A stretch of DNA of 64,000 nt from Cyclobacteriaceae bacterium (GTDB lineage: Bacteria; Bacteroidota; Bacteroidia; Cytophagales; Cyclobacteriaceae). This document shows positions 55,559 through 64,000 of the stretch, one piece after another. The DNA is taken from contig BPHC01000003.1 in the NCBI GenBank assembly GCA_026003355.1, forward strand, positions 227,093 to 291,092, in the 5' to 3' direction. Each line of letters starts with the position of its first letter. The first letter of the stretch is position 1. The position numbers and the translations under genes were made by a program. The notes below the pieces were generated by a model that saw only the letters and a list, made by a program, of their open reading frames with translations, was not told the DNA's origin and searched no databases.

Positions 55559-55861
55559 ATGGGTGAAGACAAAAAACATAGCGGCCTGCAAGGCGTAGGC
55601 GATGCCATACGCGACTTGCTGCGCACCTACCGCCTGGAAAAGCGTTTTAATGAGGCCGCCCTCATTGCTGCCTGGCCCGAAATGGTAGGCGAAGCCATTG
55701 CCAGACGAACCCGCAAGGTTTATATACAAAAGGGCGTTCTTTACGTGGAACTCAATTCCTCGGCCATGAAATCAGATTTTCTTCTGCACAAACAGCACGT
55801 GCTAAAATTGATTCAGCAAAAGTTCGGGCGCGACATCATCAGCGATATCATCATAAGGTGA
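55559..55861 (+). CDS. DUF721 domain-containing protein
   Basis: A 100-residue protein of the DUF721 (DciA-like) family. Residues 10-90 carry the pattern: IRDLLRTYRLEKRFNEAAL, IAAWPEMVGEAIARRTRKVY, and LYVELNSSAMKSDFLLHKQH. The family is thought to help load or support the replicative helicase in bacteria that lack DnaC; this is established for DciA of Pseudomonas and inferred here. The pairing with recF supports a DNA-metabolism role. Confidence 0.88.
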   Translation: MGEDKKHSGLQGVGDAIRDLLRTYRLEKRFNEAALIAAWPEMVGEAIARRTRKVYIQKGVLYVELNSSAMKSDFLLHKQHVLKLIQQKFGRDIISDIIIR

Positions 55862-55886
55862 ATTTCACCTTCCTTTGGCATGGGGG

Positions 55887-55917
55887 TTTGCCTAAACCAA
55901 AAAAGCATATAATTTTG
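55887..55917 (+). promoter_or_regulatory. Strong Bacteroidota-type promoter of the tRNA-tuf transcript
   Basis: A TTTG at 55887-55890 and TAATTTTG at 55910-55917 are separated by exactly 19 bp and both match the consensus (-33 TTTG, -7 TAnnTTTG). The first tRNA begins 70 bp after the -7 box. This is the likely housekeeping-sigma promoter for tRNA-Tyr, tRNA-Gly, tRNA-Thr and tuf. Confidence 0.8.
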
Positions 55918-55987
55918 CACTCCTTTTAAAGCCGGGATGCCGTGTCCGAAGCTTTAAAAGCCGGGGGATGCGGTCCCTTGGAAGTTA

Positions 55988-56071
55988 GGGGGAATACCAA
56001 AGTGGCCAACTGGGGCAGACTGTAAATCTGCTGTCTTTACGACTTCCTAGGTTCGAATCCTAGTTCCCCCA
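55988..56071 (+). tRNA. tRNA-Tyr (GTA)
   Basis: An 84-base class II tRNA with acceptor arms GGGGGAA and TTCCCCC, an anticodon loop CTGTAAA giving anticodon GTA, a long variable arm, and the T-loop GTTCGAATC. The discriminator is A and CCA is not encoded (next bases CGA). Three tRNAs and tuf follow in the same order as in many bacteria. Confidence 0.96.
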
Positions 56072-56115
56072 CGAGCCACGCCGTTTTAAAAGTTTGTGTA
56101 CGGTGTAAGGTACAG

Positions 56116-56188
56116 GCGGGAGTAGCTCAGTTGGTAGAGCGGCAGCCTTCCAAGCTGCAGGTCGCGGGTTCGAGCCTCGTCTCCCGCT
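56116..56188 (+). tRNA. tRNA-Gly (TCC)
   Basis: A 73-base cloverleaf with acceptor arms GCGGGAG and CTCCCGC, D-arm GTAGCTCAGTTGGTAGAGC, anticodon loop CTTCCAA giving anticodon TCC, and T-loop GGTTCGAGCC. No CCA is encoded. It lies 44 bp after tRNA-Tyr. Confidence 0.96.
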
Positions 56189-56283
56189 CAGGGCTTGAAG
56201 CACGGTATTGGGTGCAGAGAGCAGAATGATAATACAGGTTTCGGTAAGGCGTTCCGAAACCACAGGTACCGGAATCAAACCAT

Positions 56284-56355
<72 letters not shown>

Positions 56356-56559
56356 CAACCGGTATCGGCTTAGGTAATGTAAAAAAGAAGAGGCCGCGCA
56401 ATTCAGATGCCTAGCAAACATCATTACCGGATTGCCGCAGCCTCAACCAAACCTTATTCGACAGGCTTATCATGTTTAAGGTGTAAACCGCGTAAGCGGC
56501 AGCAAAACCGTAAACTAAATTTTAAATTAAACTATACACTTTAAACTCGACTTACTACT
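56356..56559 (+). other. 204-bp spacer between tRNA-Thr and tuf
   Basis: No gene is visible. An imperfect hairpin pairs GAGGCCGC (56390-56397) with GCAGCCTC (56437-56444), one mismatch, and could be a site of tRNA 3' processing. The 60 bp before tuf are AT-rich (AAATTTTAAATTAAAC), as in strongly expressed genes of this phylum, but no exact second promoter was found. Confidence 0.35.
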
Positions 56560-57747
56560 ATGGCTAAGGAAACATTTGATCGTTCGAAGCCTCACGTAAA
56601 CGTTGGTACCATTGGTCACGTTGACCACGGAAAAACTACGCTTACAGCGGCTATCACCAAAGTGCTGGCTAAAAAAGGTCTGGCACAGGAACGCGACTTC
56701 TCGTCCATCGACAACGCTCCCGAAGAAAAAGAGCGCGGTATTACCATCAACACCTCGCATGTGGAGTACCAAACCGAAAAACGCCATTATGCGCACGTTG
56801 ACTGCCCCGGCCACGCCGACTACGTGAAAAACATGGTTACCGGTGCGGCCCAGATGGACGGAGCTATTCTGGTGGTTGCCGCCACCGATGGCCCCATGCC
56901 CCAAACCCGCGAACACATTCTCCTGGCCCGCCAGGTGGGTGTGCCGGCCCTGGTGGTTTTCATGAACAAAGTTGACCTGGTTGATGACCCCGAACTGCTC
57001 GACCTGGTGGAAATGGAAATCCGCGAACTGCTGTCGTCCTACGACTTCCCGGGCGATAAAATTCCGGTAATCCGTGGCTCTGCCCTCGGTGCCCTGAACG
57101 GTGAACCCAAATGGGTAGAAAAAGTGGAAGAACTGATGAACGCCGTGGATGAATACATCCCGCTTCCGGTGCGCCTCATCGATAAAGACTTCCTCATGCC
57201 CATTGAAGACGTGTTCTCCATTACCGGCCGCGGAACGGTAGCTACCGGCCGTATTGAACGAGGCGTTATCAAAACCGGTGATGCTGTTGAAATCCTTGGA
57301 ATGGGAGCCGAAAACCTTACCTCGGTTGTAACCGGTGTGGAGATGTTCCGCAAAATCCTCGACCGTGGCGAAGCCGGCGACAACGTGGGTCTGCTGCTGC
57401 GCGGCATTGAAAAGAACCAAATCCGCAGGGGTATGGTAATCTGCAAGCCGGGCTCTGTAACCCCTCACGCAAAATTCAAGGCAGAGGTGTACGTGCTGTC
57501 GAAAGAAGAAGGAGGCCGTCATACTCCTTTCTTTAATAAATACCGCCCTCAGTTCTATTTCCGCACAACCGACGTTACCGGTGAGATTAAACTGCCGGCC
57601 GGAGTGGAAATGGTTATGCCTGGCGATAATGTTTCCATTGAAGTGGAGCTTATCAACAAAATAGCCATGGAAAAAGGCTTGCGCTTTGCTATACGCGAAG
57701 GCGGCCGCACCGTGGGCTCCGGCCAGGTAACCGAAATCCTCGACTAA
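56560..57747 (+). CDS. tuf: Translation elongation factor Tu
   Basis: A 395-residue GTPase that brings aminoacyl-tRNA to the ribosome. G1 is GHVDHGKTT (about residues 19-27), G2 [14 protein letters not shown]3 [10 protein letters not shown]4 NKVD, and G5 SAL. Domains II and III are complete, with [13 protein letters not shown] and [12 protein letters not shown]. Length and ending ([11 protein letters not shown]) are typical. A terminator follows directly. Confidence 0.98.
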   Translation: MAKETFDRSKPHVNVGTIGHVDHGKTTLTAAITKVLAKKGLAQERDFSSIDNAPEEKERGITINTSHVEYQTEKRHYAHVDCPGHADYVKNMVTGAAQMDGAILVVAATDGPMPQTREHILLARQVGVPALVVFMNKVDLVDDPELLDLVEMEIRELLSSYDFPGDKIPVIRGSALGALNGEPKWVEKVEELMNAVDEYIPLPVRLIDKDFLMPIEDVFSITGRGTVATGRIERGVIKTGDAVEILGMGAENLTSVVTGVEMFRKILDRGEAGDNVGLLLRGIEKNQIRRGMVICKPGSVTPHAKFKAEVYVLSKEEGGRHTPFFNKYRPQFYFRTTDVTGEIKLPAGVEMVMPGDNVSIEVELINKIAMEKGLRFAIREGGRTVGSGQVTEILD

Positions 57748-57776
57748 CCCGGGGATTAAGGTCTGAACTGTACGCC

Positions 57777-57818
57777 AAAGGCGTTTCTGAATTTTTTGGA
57801 AACGCCTTTGTTTTCTTT
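57777..57818 (+). terminator. Rho-independent terminator after tuf
   Basis: An 11-bp perfect stem (AAAGGCGTTTC at 57777-57787, GAAACGCCTTT at 57799-57809) with an 11-base loop precedes a T-rich stretch GTTTTCTTTG. The right arm's last bases also form the -33 box of the next promoter. Confidence 0.85.
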
Positions 57819-57837
57819 GTATGTATTTCTACCTTTG
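57807..57837 (+). promoter_or_regulatory. Strong Bacteroidota-type promoter of tRNA-Trp-secE-nusG-rpl-rpoB
   Basis: TTTG at 57807-57810 and TACCTTTG at 57830-57837 are 19 bp apart and fit the consensus exactly. The tRNA-Trp gene starts 95 bp after the -7 box. The -33 box overlaps the base of the tuf terminator. Confidence 0.8.
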
Positions 57838-57932
57838 CAGTCCTTTTGGGATTCGCAAGGTTTTGATATATAATCTGGTGACTCTCAAGAGGTTGTGGAA
57901 ACCGCAGGCTCTCGGGTGAAACCAGTTAACTT

Positions 57933-58005
<73 letters not shown>

Positions 58006-58112
58006 CAAAGCACCGGGGCAGAACGCAGAGGTGGCCCGCTATGCGGGGCTGGAAACAGCCAAACCGGTAAAAAGCAGTAAAAACTGCCTGAAACATAATA
58101 CCCTATCACTCC

Positions 58113-58304
58113 ATGGAGCGCCTGAAAAACTACGTTGCTGAATCTTGGGAAGAAATCCGGCATAAGGTTTCCTGGACCAGCTATAAAGAGTTGCAGAGCA
58201 GCGCCATTCTGGTGCTGGTGGCCTCGACCATTTTTGCACTGGTAATAGGTGCCATGGACTGGGTATTTAACAAAGGCCTGGAGTGGTTTTACCGAGAATT
58301 TTAA
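58113..58304 (+). CDS. secE: Preprotein translocase subunit SecE
   Basis: A 63-residue single-span SecE, the clamp of the SecYEG channel. It has the amphipathic N-terminal helix (YVAESWEEIRHKVSWTSYKEL, of which RHKVSWTS is the conserved cytosolic turn) and one membrane segment (about 30-51, SAILVLVASTIFALVIGAMDW). Short form typical of non-enteric bacteria. It is followed by nusG 10 bp later. Confidence 0.95.
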   Translation: MERLKNYVAESWEEIRHKVSWTSYKELQSSAILVLVASTIFALVIGAMDWVFNKGLEWFYREF

Positions 58305-58314
58305 ATCCGGCGGT

Positions 58315-58869
58315 ATGGGAGAGCTCAAATGGTACGTACTGCGGGTAATAAGCGGCCAGGAAAAAAAGATAAAAACCTACCTGGATAATGAAATTGAGCG
58401 CGAAAAACTGCGCGATTTCATACCCCAGGTTTTAATACCCTCGGAAAAGGTGTACGAAATGCGCGGCGGAAAAAAGAAGCTGCGCGAACGTAACTTCTTT
58501 CCGGGATACGTGCTCATCTCGGCCGACCTCTCGCACTCCAGGGCCTTCGATGCGGTAAACAAAATTCCCGGAGTACTGGGATTTTTGGGCGGCAGCTCCG
58601 GCTCCTCCAAAGAACCCGTGCCGTTGCGCCCCTCGGAAGTTAACCGTATTCTGGGTAAGGTGGACGAGATTGACACACTGGATGAAAAACTGGAGCGCCC
58701 CTTCATTAAAGGTGAAACCGTAAAAGTAATGGATGGGCCTTTTAGTGGATTTACCGGAACAGTAGAAGAAATTTTTGAAGACAAAAAGAAACTAAACGTA
58801 ATGGTTAAGATATTCGGCCGCAACACACCGCTGGAGCTTAACTACATGCAGGTAGAAAAACTCGATTAA
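58315..58869 (+). CDS. nusG: Transcription termination/antitermination protein NusG
   Basis: A 184-residue factor binding RNA polymerase. The ATG at 58315 ([20 protein letters not shown]) is chosen over an upstream in-frame ATG at 58249 that lies inside secE. The NGN domain includes [15 protein letters not shown] and [13 protein letters not shown], and the KOW domain has [20 protein letters not shown]. Complete. It lies 5 bp before rplK. Confidence 0.96.
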   Translation: MGELKWYVLRVISGQEKKIKTYLDNEIEREKLRDFIPQVLIPSEKVYEMRGGKKKLRERNFFPGYVLISADLSHSRAFDAVNKIPGVLGFLGGSSGSSKEPVPLRPSEVNRILGKVDEIDTLDEKLERPFIKGETVKVMDGPFSGFTGTVEEIFEDKKKLNVMVKIFGRNTPLELNYMQVEKLD

Positions 58870-58874
58870 ACAGT

Positions 58875-59318
58875 ATGGCAAAAGAAATAGTAGGCTATTT
58901 GAAATTGCAGGTAAAAGGAGGCGCAGCCAACCCCGCTCCTCCTATCGGACCGGCACTGGGAAGCAAGGGGCTCAATATTATGGACTTCTGCAAGCAGTTC
59001 AACGCCCGCACCCAGGATAAACCCGGCCAGTTGCTGCCAGTACTCATTACCATATATAATGACAAGTCGTTTGACTTTGTTATTAAAACCCCTCCGGCTG
59101 CTAACCTTATTCTGGAAACGCTCAAAAAACAGAAAGGATCGGCCGAGCCTAACCGAAACAAAATAGGCTCTTTAACCTGGGAGCAGGTGCGTAAAATTGC
59201 CGAAATCAAAATGCCCGACCTCAATGCCTTTACCATCGAATCGGCCATGAAAATGATTGCCGGCACGGCCCGCAGCATGGGGGTAACCGTAACCGGAACA
59301 CCGCCCTGGCAACAGTAA
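58875..59318 (+). CDS. rplK: 50S ribosomal protein L11
   Basis: A 147-residue ribosomal protein. It starts [20 protein letters not shown] with the [20 protein letters not shown] signature and the C-terminal rRNA-binding domain ending [12 protein letters not shown]. It forms the base of the L7/L12 stalk with L10. It is first in the rplKAJL run. Confidence 0.98.
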   Translation: MAKEIVGYLKLQVKGGAANPAPPIGPALGSKGLNIMDFCKQFNARTQDKPGQLLPVLITIYNDKSFDFVIKTPPAANLILETLKKQKGSAEPNRNKIGSLTWEQVRKIAEIKMPDLNAFTIESAMKMIAGTARSMGVTVTGTPPWQQ

Positions 59319-59353
59319 ACCGAAAGCCGGATTTTAACGAATTGACTTAAACT

Positions 59354-60055
59354 ATGGCACGCAGAGTAACCAAAAACAGAAAAGCAGTAATGAGCAAGTA
59401 CGACCTTACCCGTCCGTACTCGCTGGATGAGGCTGCCAGCATGCTGAAAGATATTACCTACACCAAATTTGACGCTTCGGTCGATCTGGACGTGCGCCTG
59501 GGAGTTGACCCGAAAAAGTCTGACCAGATGGTGCGCGGAGTAGTTACCCTGCCTCATGGCGTGGGCAAAACCGTTCGCGTACTGGTGCTATGCACACCCG
59601 ACAAGGAAAAAGAAGCCAAAGATGCCGGAGCCGATTACGTAGGACTGGATGAATACATTCAGAAAATTGAACAGGGATGGACGGATGTGGACGTCATCAT
59701 CTGTACACCTACCGTAATGGCCAAAGTAGGTAAGCTGGGCAAAATTCTGGGCCCGCGGGGCCTCATGCCCAACCCCAAATCAGGAACTGTTACGCTCGAA
59801 GTCGGTAAAGCCGTACACGAAGTAAAAGCCGGTAAAATCGACTTCAAAATTGATAAGGCCGGAATCATCCATGCCAGCATCGGGAAAGCTTCCTTCCCCC
59901 CTGAAAAAATCAGGGAAAATGCCCTGGAAATGATTCAGACCATCGCCAAACTGAAACCCGCATCGGCTAAAGGTACGTACTTCAAAAGTATCAGTATCTC
60001 TACCACGATGAGCCCGGGTATTCGGATTGACACCAACTCAATAACGGGTATTTAA
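59354..60055 (+). CDS. rplA: 50S ribosomal protein L1
   Basis: A 233-residue L1 stalk protein. Family features are [65 protein letters not shown], and the C-terminal [20 protein letters not shown]. In other bacteria L1 also represses translation of its own operon. It lies 35 bp after rplK. Confidence 0.98.
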   Translation: MARRVTKNRKAVMSKYDLTRPYSLDEAASMLKDITYTKFDASVDLDVRLGVDPKKSDQMVRGVVTLPHGVGKTVRVLVLCTPDKEKEAKDAGADYVGLDEYIQKIEQGWTDVDVIICTPTVMAKVGKLGKILGPRGLMPNPKSGTVTLEVGKAVHEVKAGKIDFKIDKAGIIHASIGKASFPPEKIRENALEMIQTIAKLKPASAKGTYFKSISISTTMSPGIRIDTNSITGI

Positions 60056-60066
60056 AAAATCCGAAC

Positions 60067-60597
60067 ATGACCAGAGAAGAAAAGGCACAGATTATCGGGG
60101 AGCTGGAAAAAAAATTTGCCGAAAACCAGCACTTCTACATTACCGATGCCGGCGGTTTAACCGTTGAGCAGGTAAATGGATTCCGCAGGCTGTGCTTCAA
60201 GGCCGGTGTGGAATATGGCGTGTATAAAAACACCCTTATCCGCAAAGCCCTTGAACGCCGCAAAGATGTGGACTACAGCCCGCTGTTTAATGTGCTGCAT
60301 GGCTTCTCCGGAATTATTTTCTCAAAAGAAGCAGGAAATGCCCCTGCCCGCGTGATTAAAGAATTCCGCCAGAAGCTCGAAGGCAAACCCGTACTGAAAG
60401 CTGCCTCGATCGACTCCGAATTTTTTATCGGAGATGACCAGCTTAATGCGCTCGCAGAGCTGAAAAGCAAAAACGAGCTCATTGGCGAAATCGTTTCGTT
60501 GCTCCAGTCACCGGCCAAGAATGTGCTCTCCGCGCTGCTTAGCGGCAAGCACCAGATTGCCGGCCTGGTTAAGGCACTCGAAGAACGAAAAAACTAA
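60067..60597 (+). CDS. rplJ: 50S ribosomal protein L10
   Basis: A 176-residue stalk-base protein, starting MTREEKAQIIGELEKKFAEN, with YGVYKNTLIRKALERR and KAASIDSEFFIG. The C-terminal helix that binds L7/L12 dimers is KHQIAGLVKALEE. Only 11 bp separate it from rplA, so the usual L10 leader RNA is absent. Confidence 0.97.
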   Translation: MTREEKAQIIGELEKKFAENQHFYITDAGGLTVEQVNGFRRLCFKAGVEYGVYKNTLIRKALERRKDVDYSPLFNVLHGFSGIIFSKEAGNAPARVIKEFRQKLEGKPVLKAASIDSEFFIGDDQLNALAELKSKNELIGEIVSLLQSPAKNVLSALLSGKHQIAGLVKALEERKN

Positions 60598-60630
60598 ACC
60601 GATTGTAAAATCCTTAAATTTCAATTTCCC

Positions 60631-61011
60631 ATGGCTGACATCAAATCATTAGGAGATCAACTTGTTGAGCTCACTGTTAAAGAAGTAAACGAGCTGGCCG
60701 CTTACCTCAAAGAAACCTACGGCATTGAGCCCGCTGCTGCTGCCGTTGCAGTAGCCGGCCCGGCTGCAGGTGGTGGCGCTGCCGCTCCGGCTGCCGAGAA
60801 AACCAACTTCGATGTGGTGCTTAAATCACCCGGTGCCAACAAACTGCAAATCGTTAAGCTGGTAAAAGAACTTACCGGCCTGGGCCTGAAAGAGGCCAAA
60901 GATGTGGTAGATGGCGCTCCGAAAACCATCAAAGAAGGTTTACCCAAAGACGAAGCCGAAAACCTCAGGAAACAACTTGTGGAAGCCGGTGCCGAAGTAG
61001 AGCTGAAGTAA
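60631..61011 (+). CDS. rplL: 50S ribosomal protein L7/L12
   Basis: A 126-residue stalk protein. An N-terminal dimerisation domain (residues 1-33) leads to an Ala/Gly/Pro-rich hinge (about 35-54) and the C-terminal factor-binding domain with [34 protein letters not shown] and [15 protein letters not shown]. Acidic, as expected. Confidence 0.98.
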   Translation: MADIKSLGDQLVELTVKEVNELAAYLKETYGIEPAAAAVAVAGPAAGGGAAAPAAEKTNFDVVLKSPGANKLQIVKLVKELTGLGLKEAKDVVDGAPKTIKEGLPKDEAENLRKQLVEAGAEVELK

Positions 61012-61162
61012 CCTACCGGCAAACTTTGGGCAACCGGTTGTCCCAACCAGCGGCACAGACCTCGCTCCGCGCTCCGTACCAGGGCCGGGGCAAGGTCTAT
61101 TGCCGTTTGCAGCATTTGCAGTTCATCTAAAAATTTCTGGTACCTAAATAACCTCTATCGCC
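61012..61162 (+). other. 151-bp spacer between rplL and rpoB
   Basis: No gene. A near-perfect inverted repeat GGGCAACCGGTTGTCCC occurs at about 61028-61044 with one bulge and no T-run. It could be an attenuation or processing hairpin of the kind that lowers rpoB relative to rplL in other bacteria. Confidence 0.35.
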
Positions 61163-64000
61163 TTGGCAAAGATCACCAACACCGGCAGAATCGACTTTTC
61201 CAAATCCCAGCGCGTTATCGATTATCCCGATTTTCTGGATGTGCAGCTGCAGTCGTTCCGCGACTTCCTGCAAATCGACACGCCCGCAGAAAAGCGTCAA
61301 AACGAGGGACTATACAAGGTTTTTGCGGAAAACTTCCCCATAACCGACTCCCGCGAAAACTTTGTACTCGAATTCGTTGACTACACCATCGACCCCCCGA
61401 AATACAGTGTCGATGAGTGCATCGACCGGGGCTTAACCTATTCCGTGCCGCTTAAAGCAAAGTTGCGCCTTACCTGCAACGATGAGGATAACGAAGACTT
61501 CCAGACCATAGAACAGGAAGTGTTCCTGGGCAATATTCCGTACATGACCGAAAAAGGCTCGTTTGTGATAAACGGAGCCGAACGCGTTATCGTGTCCCAG
61601 CTGCACCGCTCACCTGGTGTGTTCTTCGCCATGAGCAAGCACACCAACGGCACCAAACTGTACTCTGCGCGAATCATCCCCTTTAAAGGATCATGGATAG
61701 AATTCGCCACCGATGTAAACGCAGTAATGTATGCCTACATCGACCGGAAAAAGAAATTCCCGGTAACTACCCTGCTCCGCGCCATTGGCTATGGTACAGA
61801 TAAAGACATCCTGGACCTATTTGGCCTTTCTGAAGAAATAGAAGCCACCAAAAATTCCCTTAAAAAAGCCGTAGGCCGCAAACTTGCCGCCCGTGTGCTG
61901 CGCACCTGGACGGAAGACTTCGTTGATGAAGATACCGGTGAAGTGGTGTCGATTGACCGCAACGAAGTGCTGCTGGAACGCGACCACATCCTGAGCGAAG
62001 AAGATATCGACACCATCCTGGAATCGGGCGTAAAATCCATCATCCTGCACCGCGATGATGTGAACGTGGCCGACTATACCATCATCTTTAACACCCTTGC
62101 CAAAGATAACTCCAACTCCGAAAAAGAAGCCGTAGAACAAATCTACCGGCAACTGCGGAACACCGAAGCCCCCGATGAACAAACCGCCCGCGACATCATC
62201 AACAGCCTGTTCTTCAGCGAAAAACGCTACGACCTGGGCGAAGTGGGCCGGTACAGAATAAATAAAAAGCTGGGCCTGGATTTGAGTTATGACCAGCGCG
62301 TGCTTACCAAAGACGACATTATTCTTATTGTAAAGTACCTTATCGGATTGGTGAACTCAAAAGCCGTGGTTGACGACATCGACCACCTAAGCAACCGCCG
62401 GGTGCGCACCGTTGGCGAACAGCTCTACGCCCAGTTTGGCGTAGGCCTCGCCCGAATGGCCCGCACCATCAAGGAACGAATGAACGTGCGCGACAATGAA
62501 GACTTTAAGCCGGTTGACCTCATCAACGCCCGCACGCTTTCTTCGGTTATCAACTCCTTTTTCGGCACCAACCAGCTCAGCCAGTTCATGGACCAAACCA
62601 ACCCGCTGGCCGAAATAACGCATAAGCGGCGCATGTCAGCGCTGGGTCCCGGCGGGCTCTCCCGCGAACGCGCCGGCTTCGAAGTGCGCGATGTACACTA
62701 CACCCACTACGGAAGGCTCTGTACCATCGAAACCCCCGAAGGCCCTAACATTGGTCTTATCTCATCGCTGTGCGTGCACGCCAAAATAAACAAAATGGGC
62801 TTTATCGAAACACCCTACCGAAAGGTGGAAAACGGTAAAGTAAAATCGAAAGAACTGGTATACCTCACGGCCGAAGAAGAAGATACCCATAATATTGCCC
62901 GGGCCAATACCCTGGTTAAATCAAATGGCGAACTGGCCGAAGAAAAGGTAAAAGTGCGCTTTGAGGGCGACTTCCCCATGGTCGATCCCAAAGACGTGCA
63001 CTACATGGATGTGGCCCCGAACCAGATTGTCTCCATTGCTGCATCACTTATCCCCTTCCTGGAACATGACGATGCCAACCGCGCACTTATGGGATCGAAC
63101 ATGCAGCGCCAGGCAGTACCCCTCATGCGTCCCGAAGCTCCCATTGTGGGTACCGGCCTCGAAGAACGCGTGGCCATCGATTCGCGTGCACTCATTACTG
63201 CCGAGGGCGATGGCACTGTGGAATATGTAGATGCCCGGAAAATTGTAATCCGGTACGACCTTACCGATGAACAACGCCTGGTAAACTTCGATACCGAAGT
63301 TAAAACCTATAACCTCATCAAATTCCGCAGAACCAACCAGGATACCTGCATCAACCACATGCCCATAGTGCGCAAAGGCCAGCGCGTAAAAAAGGGACAG
63401 CCGCTGGTTGAAGGTTACGCTACCAGCAAGGGCGAACTGGCCCTCGGACGCAACCTGCTGGTGGCCTACATGCCCTGGCAGGGTTACAACTTCGAAGATG
63501 CCATTGTTATCTCCGAACGCGTGGTGCGCGATGACATCTATACCTCCATTCACATCGAAGAATTCGAACTGGAAGTACGCGACACCAAACGCGGAGAAGA
63601 AGAACTTACCTCAGAAATTCCCAATGTAAGCGAAGAAGCCGTAAAACACCTGGATGAAAACGGTATAATCCGCGTTGGCGCAGAGGTAAAAGAAGGCGAT
63701 ATTCTTATCGGCAAAATAACCCCGAAAGGCGAAAGCGACCCCACACCGGAAGAAAAACTGCTGCGCGCCATATTTGGCGATAAGGCCGGTGATGTGAAAG
63801 ATGCCTCGCTAAAAGCGCCACCCTCGCTGCGCGGCGTGGTGGTAGATACCAAGTTGTTCTCACGCCCCAAACGCGATAAAGACATTCGCAACCGGTCGAA
63901 AAAAGAGCTCGAAGCCCTCAAGGCGCGATACAGCAAACAGCTTTCCGAGCTCAGGGCCGAGGCCATAAAAAAACTTACTACCCTGTTGTCGGGTAAAACC
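61163..64000 (+). CDS. rpoB: RNA polymerase beta subunit (N-terminal 946 residues, cut by window end)
   Basis: The frame is open from a TTG at 61163 to the window end, 946 codons. The start [20 protein letters not shown] matches the Bacteroidota RpoB start, and no ATG lies nearby, so TTG is the initiator. Core motifs are present: [31 protein letters not shown], the rifampicin-pocket stretch [17 protein letters not shown] with [20 protein letters not shown], the [18 protein letters not shown] stretch, and [18 protein letters not shown]. No resistance substitution is visible at the classical rifampicin positions D516, H526 and S531. The rest of rpoB and rpoC lie beyond 64000. Confidence 0.97.
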   Translation, partial: MAKITNTGRIDFSKSQRVIDYPDFLDVQLQSFRDFLQIDTPAEKRQNEGLYKVFAENFPITDSRENFVLEFVDYTIDPPKYSVDECIDRGLTYSVPLKAKLRLTCNDEDNEDFQTIEQEVFLGNIPYMTEKGSFVINGAERVIVSQLHRSPGVFFAMSKHTNGTKLYSARIIPFKGSWIEFATDVNAVMYAYIDRKKKFPVTTLLRAIGYGTDKDILDLFGLSEEIEATKNSLKKAVGRKLAARVLRTWTEDFVDEDTGEVVSIDRNEVLLERDHILSEEDIDTILESGVKSIILHRDDVNVADYTIIFNTLAKDNSNSEKEAVEQIYRQLRNTEAPDEQTARDIINSLFFSEKRYDLGEVGRYRINKKLGLDLSYDQRVLTKDDIILIVKYLIGLVNSKAVVDDIDHLSNRRVRTVGEQLYAQFGVGLARMARTIKERMNVRDNEDFKPVDLINARTLSSVINSFFGTNQLSQFMDQTNPLAEITHKRRMSALGPGGLSRERAGFEVRDVHYTHYGRLCTIETPEGPNIGLISSLCVHAKINKMGFIETPYRKVENGKVKSKELVYLTAEEEDTHNIARANTLVKSNGELAEEKVKVRFEGDFPMVDPKDVHYMDVAPNQIVSIAASLIPFLEHDDANRALMGSNMQRQAVPLMRPEAPIVGTGLEERVAIDSRALITAEGDGTVEYVDARKIVIRYDLTDEQRLVNFDTEVKTYNLIKFRRTNQDTCINHMPIVRKGQRVKKGQPLVEGYATSKGELALGRNLLVAYMPWQGYNFEDAIVISERVVRDDIYTSIHIEEFELEVRDTKRGEEELTSEIPNVSEEAVKHLDENGIIRVGAEVKEGDILIGKITPKGESDPTPEEKLLRAIFGDKAGDVKDASLKAPPSLRGVVVDTKLFSRPKRDKDIRNRSKKELEALKARYSKQLSELRAEAIKKLTTLLSGKT

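Noticed and set aside
56527-57522. Long minus-strand open frame of 331 codons over tuf
   Set aside because: It is the antisense shadow of a strongly biased, highly conserved gene.

Overview
The window comes from a Bacteroidota chromosome, most likely a Cytophagales-type gliding or surface-associated bacterium with roughly even GC content. The evidence is a GldH gliding lipoprotein, a RicT/PSP1 protein with the Cys-rich N-terminus seen in this phylum, a fused SecDF, DUF2723 and GWxTD proteins, a PKD protein ending in a type IX secretion (T9SS) sorting domain, promoters of the Bacteroidota form TTTG-N19-TAnnTTTG, and tRNA genes without an encoded CCA. The genus cannot be named from the sequence alone.

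Layout. 1-4.5 kb (minus strand): a MoxR-type operon, read SpoIIM, six-helix membrane protein, DUF4129, DUF4350, then a truncated MoxR ATPase at the window edge after a 450-bp gap. 4.8-7.6 kb (minus): ssb with a clear terminator, a broken small secreted-protein gene, def, ruvX and a hemerythrin-type iron-sulfur repair protein. 7.7-18 kb: S41 protease, homogentisate dioxygenase, ndk, nrnA, FKBP isomerase, rdgB, udk, an unknown 115-residue protein and secDF with a strong terminator. 18-28 kb: gldH, ricT, purD (frameshifted), recQ, a sugar-phosphate isomerase, manC, rlmB, a GWxTD protein and a methyltransferase. 28-33 kb: a DUF2723 membrane protein carrying two frameshifts, then a divergent pair whose start codons share one CATG, then a 30-bp tandem repeat array.

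33.2-45.0 kb is an extracellular-polysaccharide locus: a polytopic membrane protein (candidate polymerase), three confident glycosyltransferases plus one probable one, a flippase, two methyltransferases (one FkbM type), a pyruvyl transferase and a class II asparagine synthetase. Most genes overlap or lie a few bases apart. Upstream manC and the KpsF/GutQ-type isomerase could supply nucleotide sugars. A 1170-residue propeller-plus-PKD protein with a T9SS tail follows directly.

48.7-55.9 kb is housekeeping: Lrp-type regulator, phosphoribosyltransferase, CAP protein, isocitrate dehydrogenase, a small HTH protein, ribH, a TPR protein, pdhA, recF and DUF721. 55.9-64 kb is the conserved translation/transcription block tRNA-Tyr, -Gly, -Thr, tuf, tRNA-Trp, secE, nusG, rplK, rplA, rplJ, rplL, rpoB (cut by the window end). 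Two textbook Bacteroidota promoters drive it, the second touching the tuf terminator.

The window is mostly core genome. I see no CRISPR array, prophage, transposase or recognisable defence system. The items most worth a second look are the polysaccharide locus with its repeat array, three frameshifted genes (purD and the DUF2723 gene look conserved, so base-calling error is possible), the shared-start divergent pair, and an iron-sulfur repair protein lacking the usual Cys-Cys motif.
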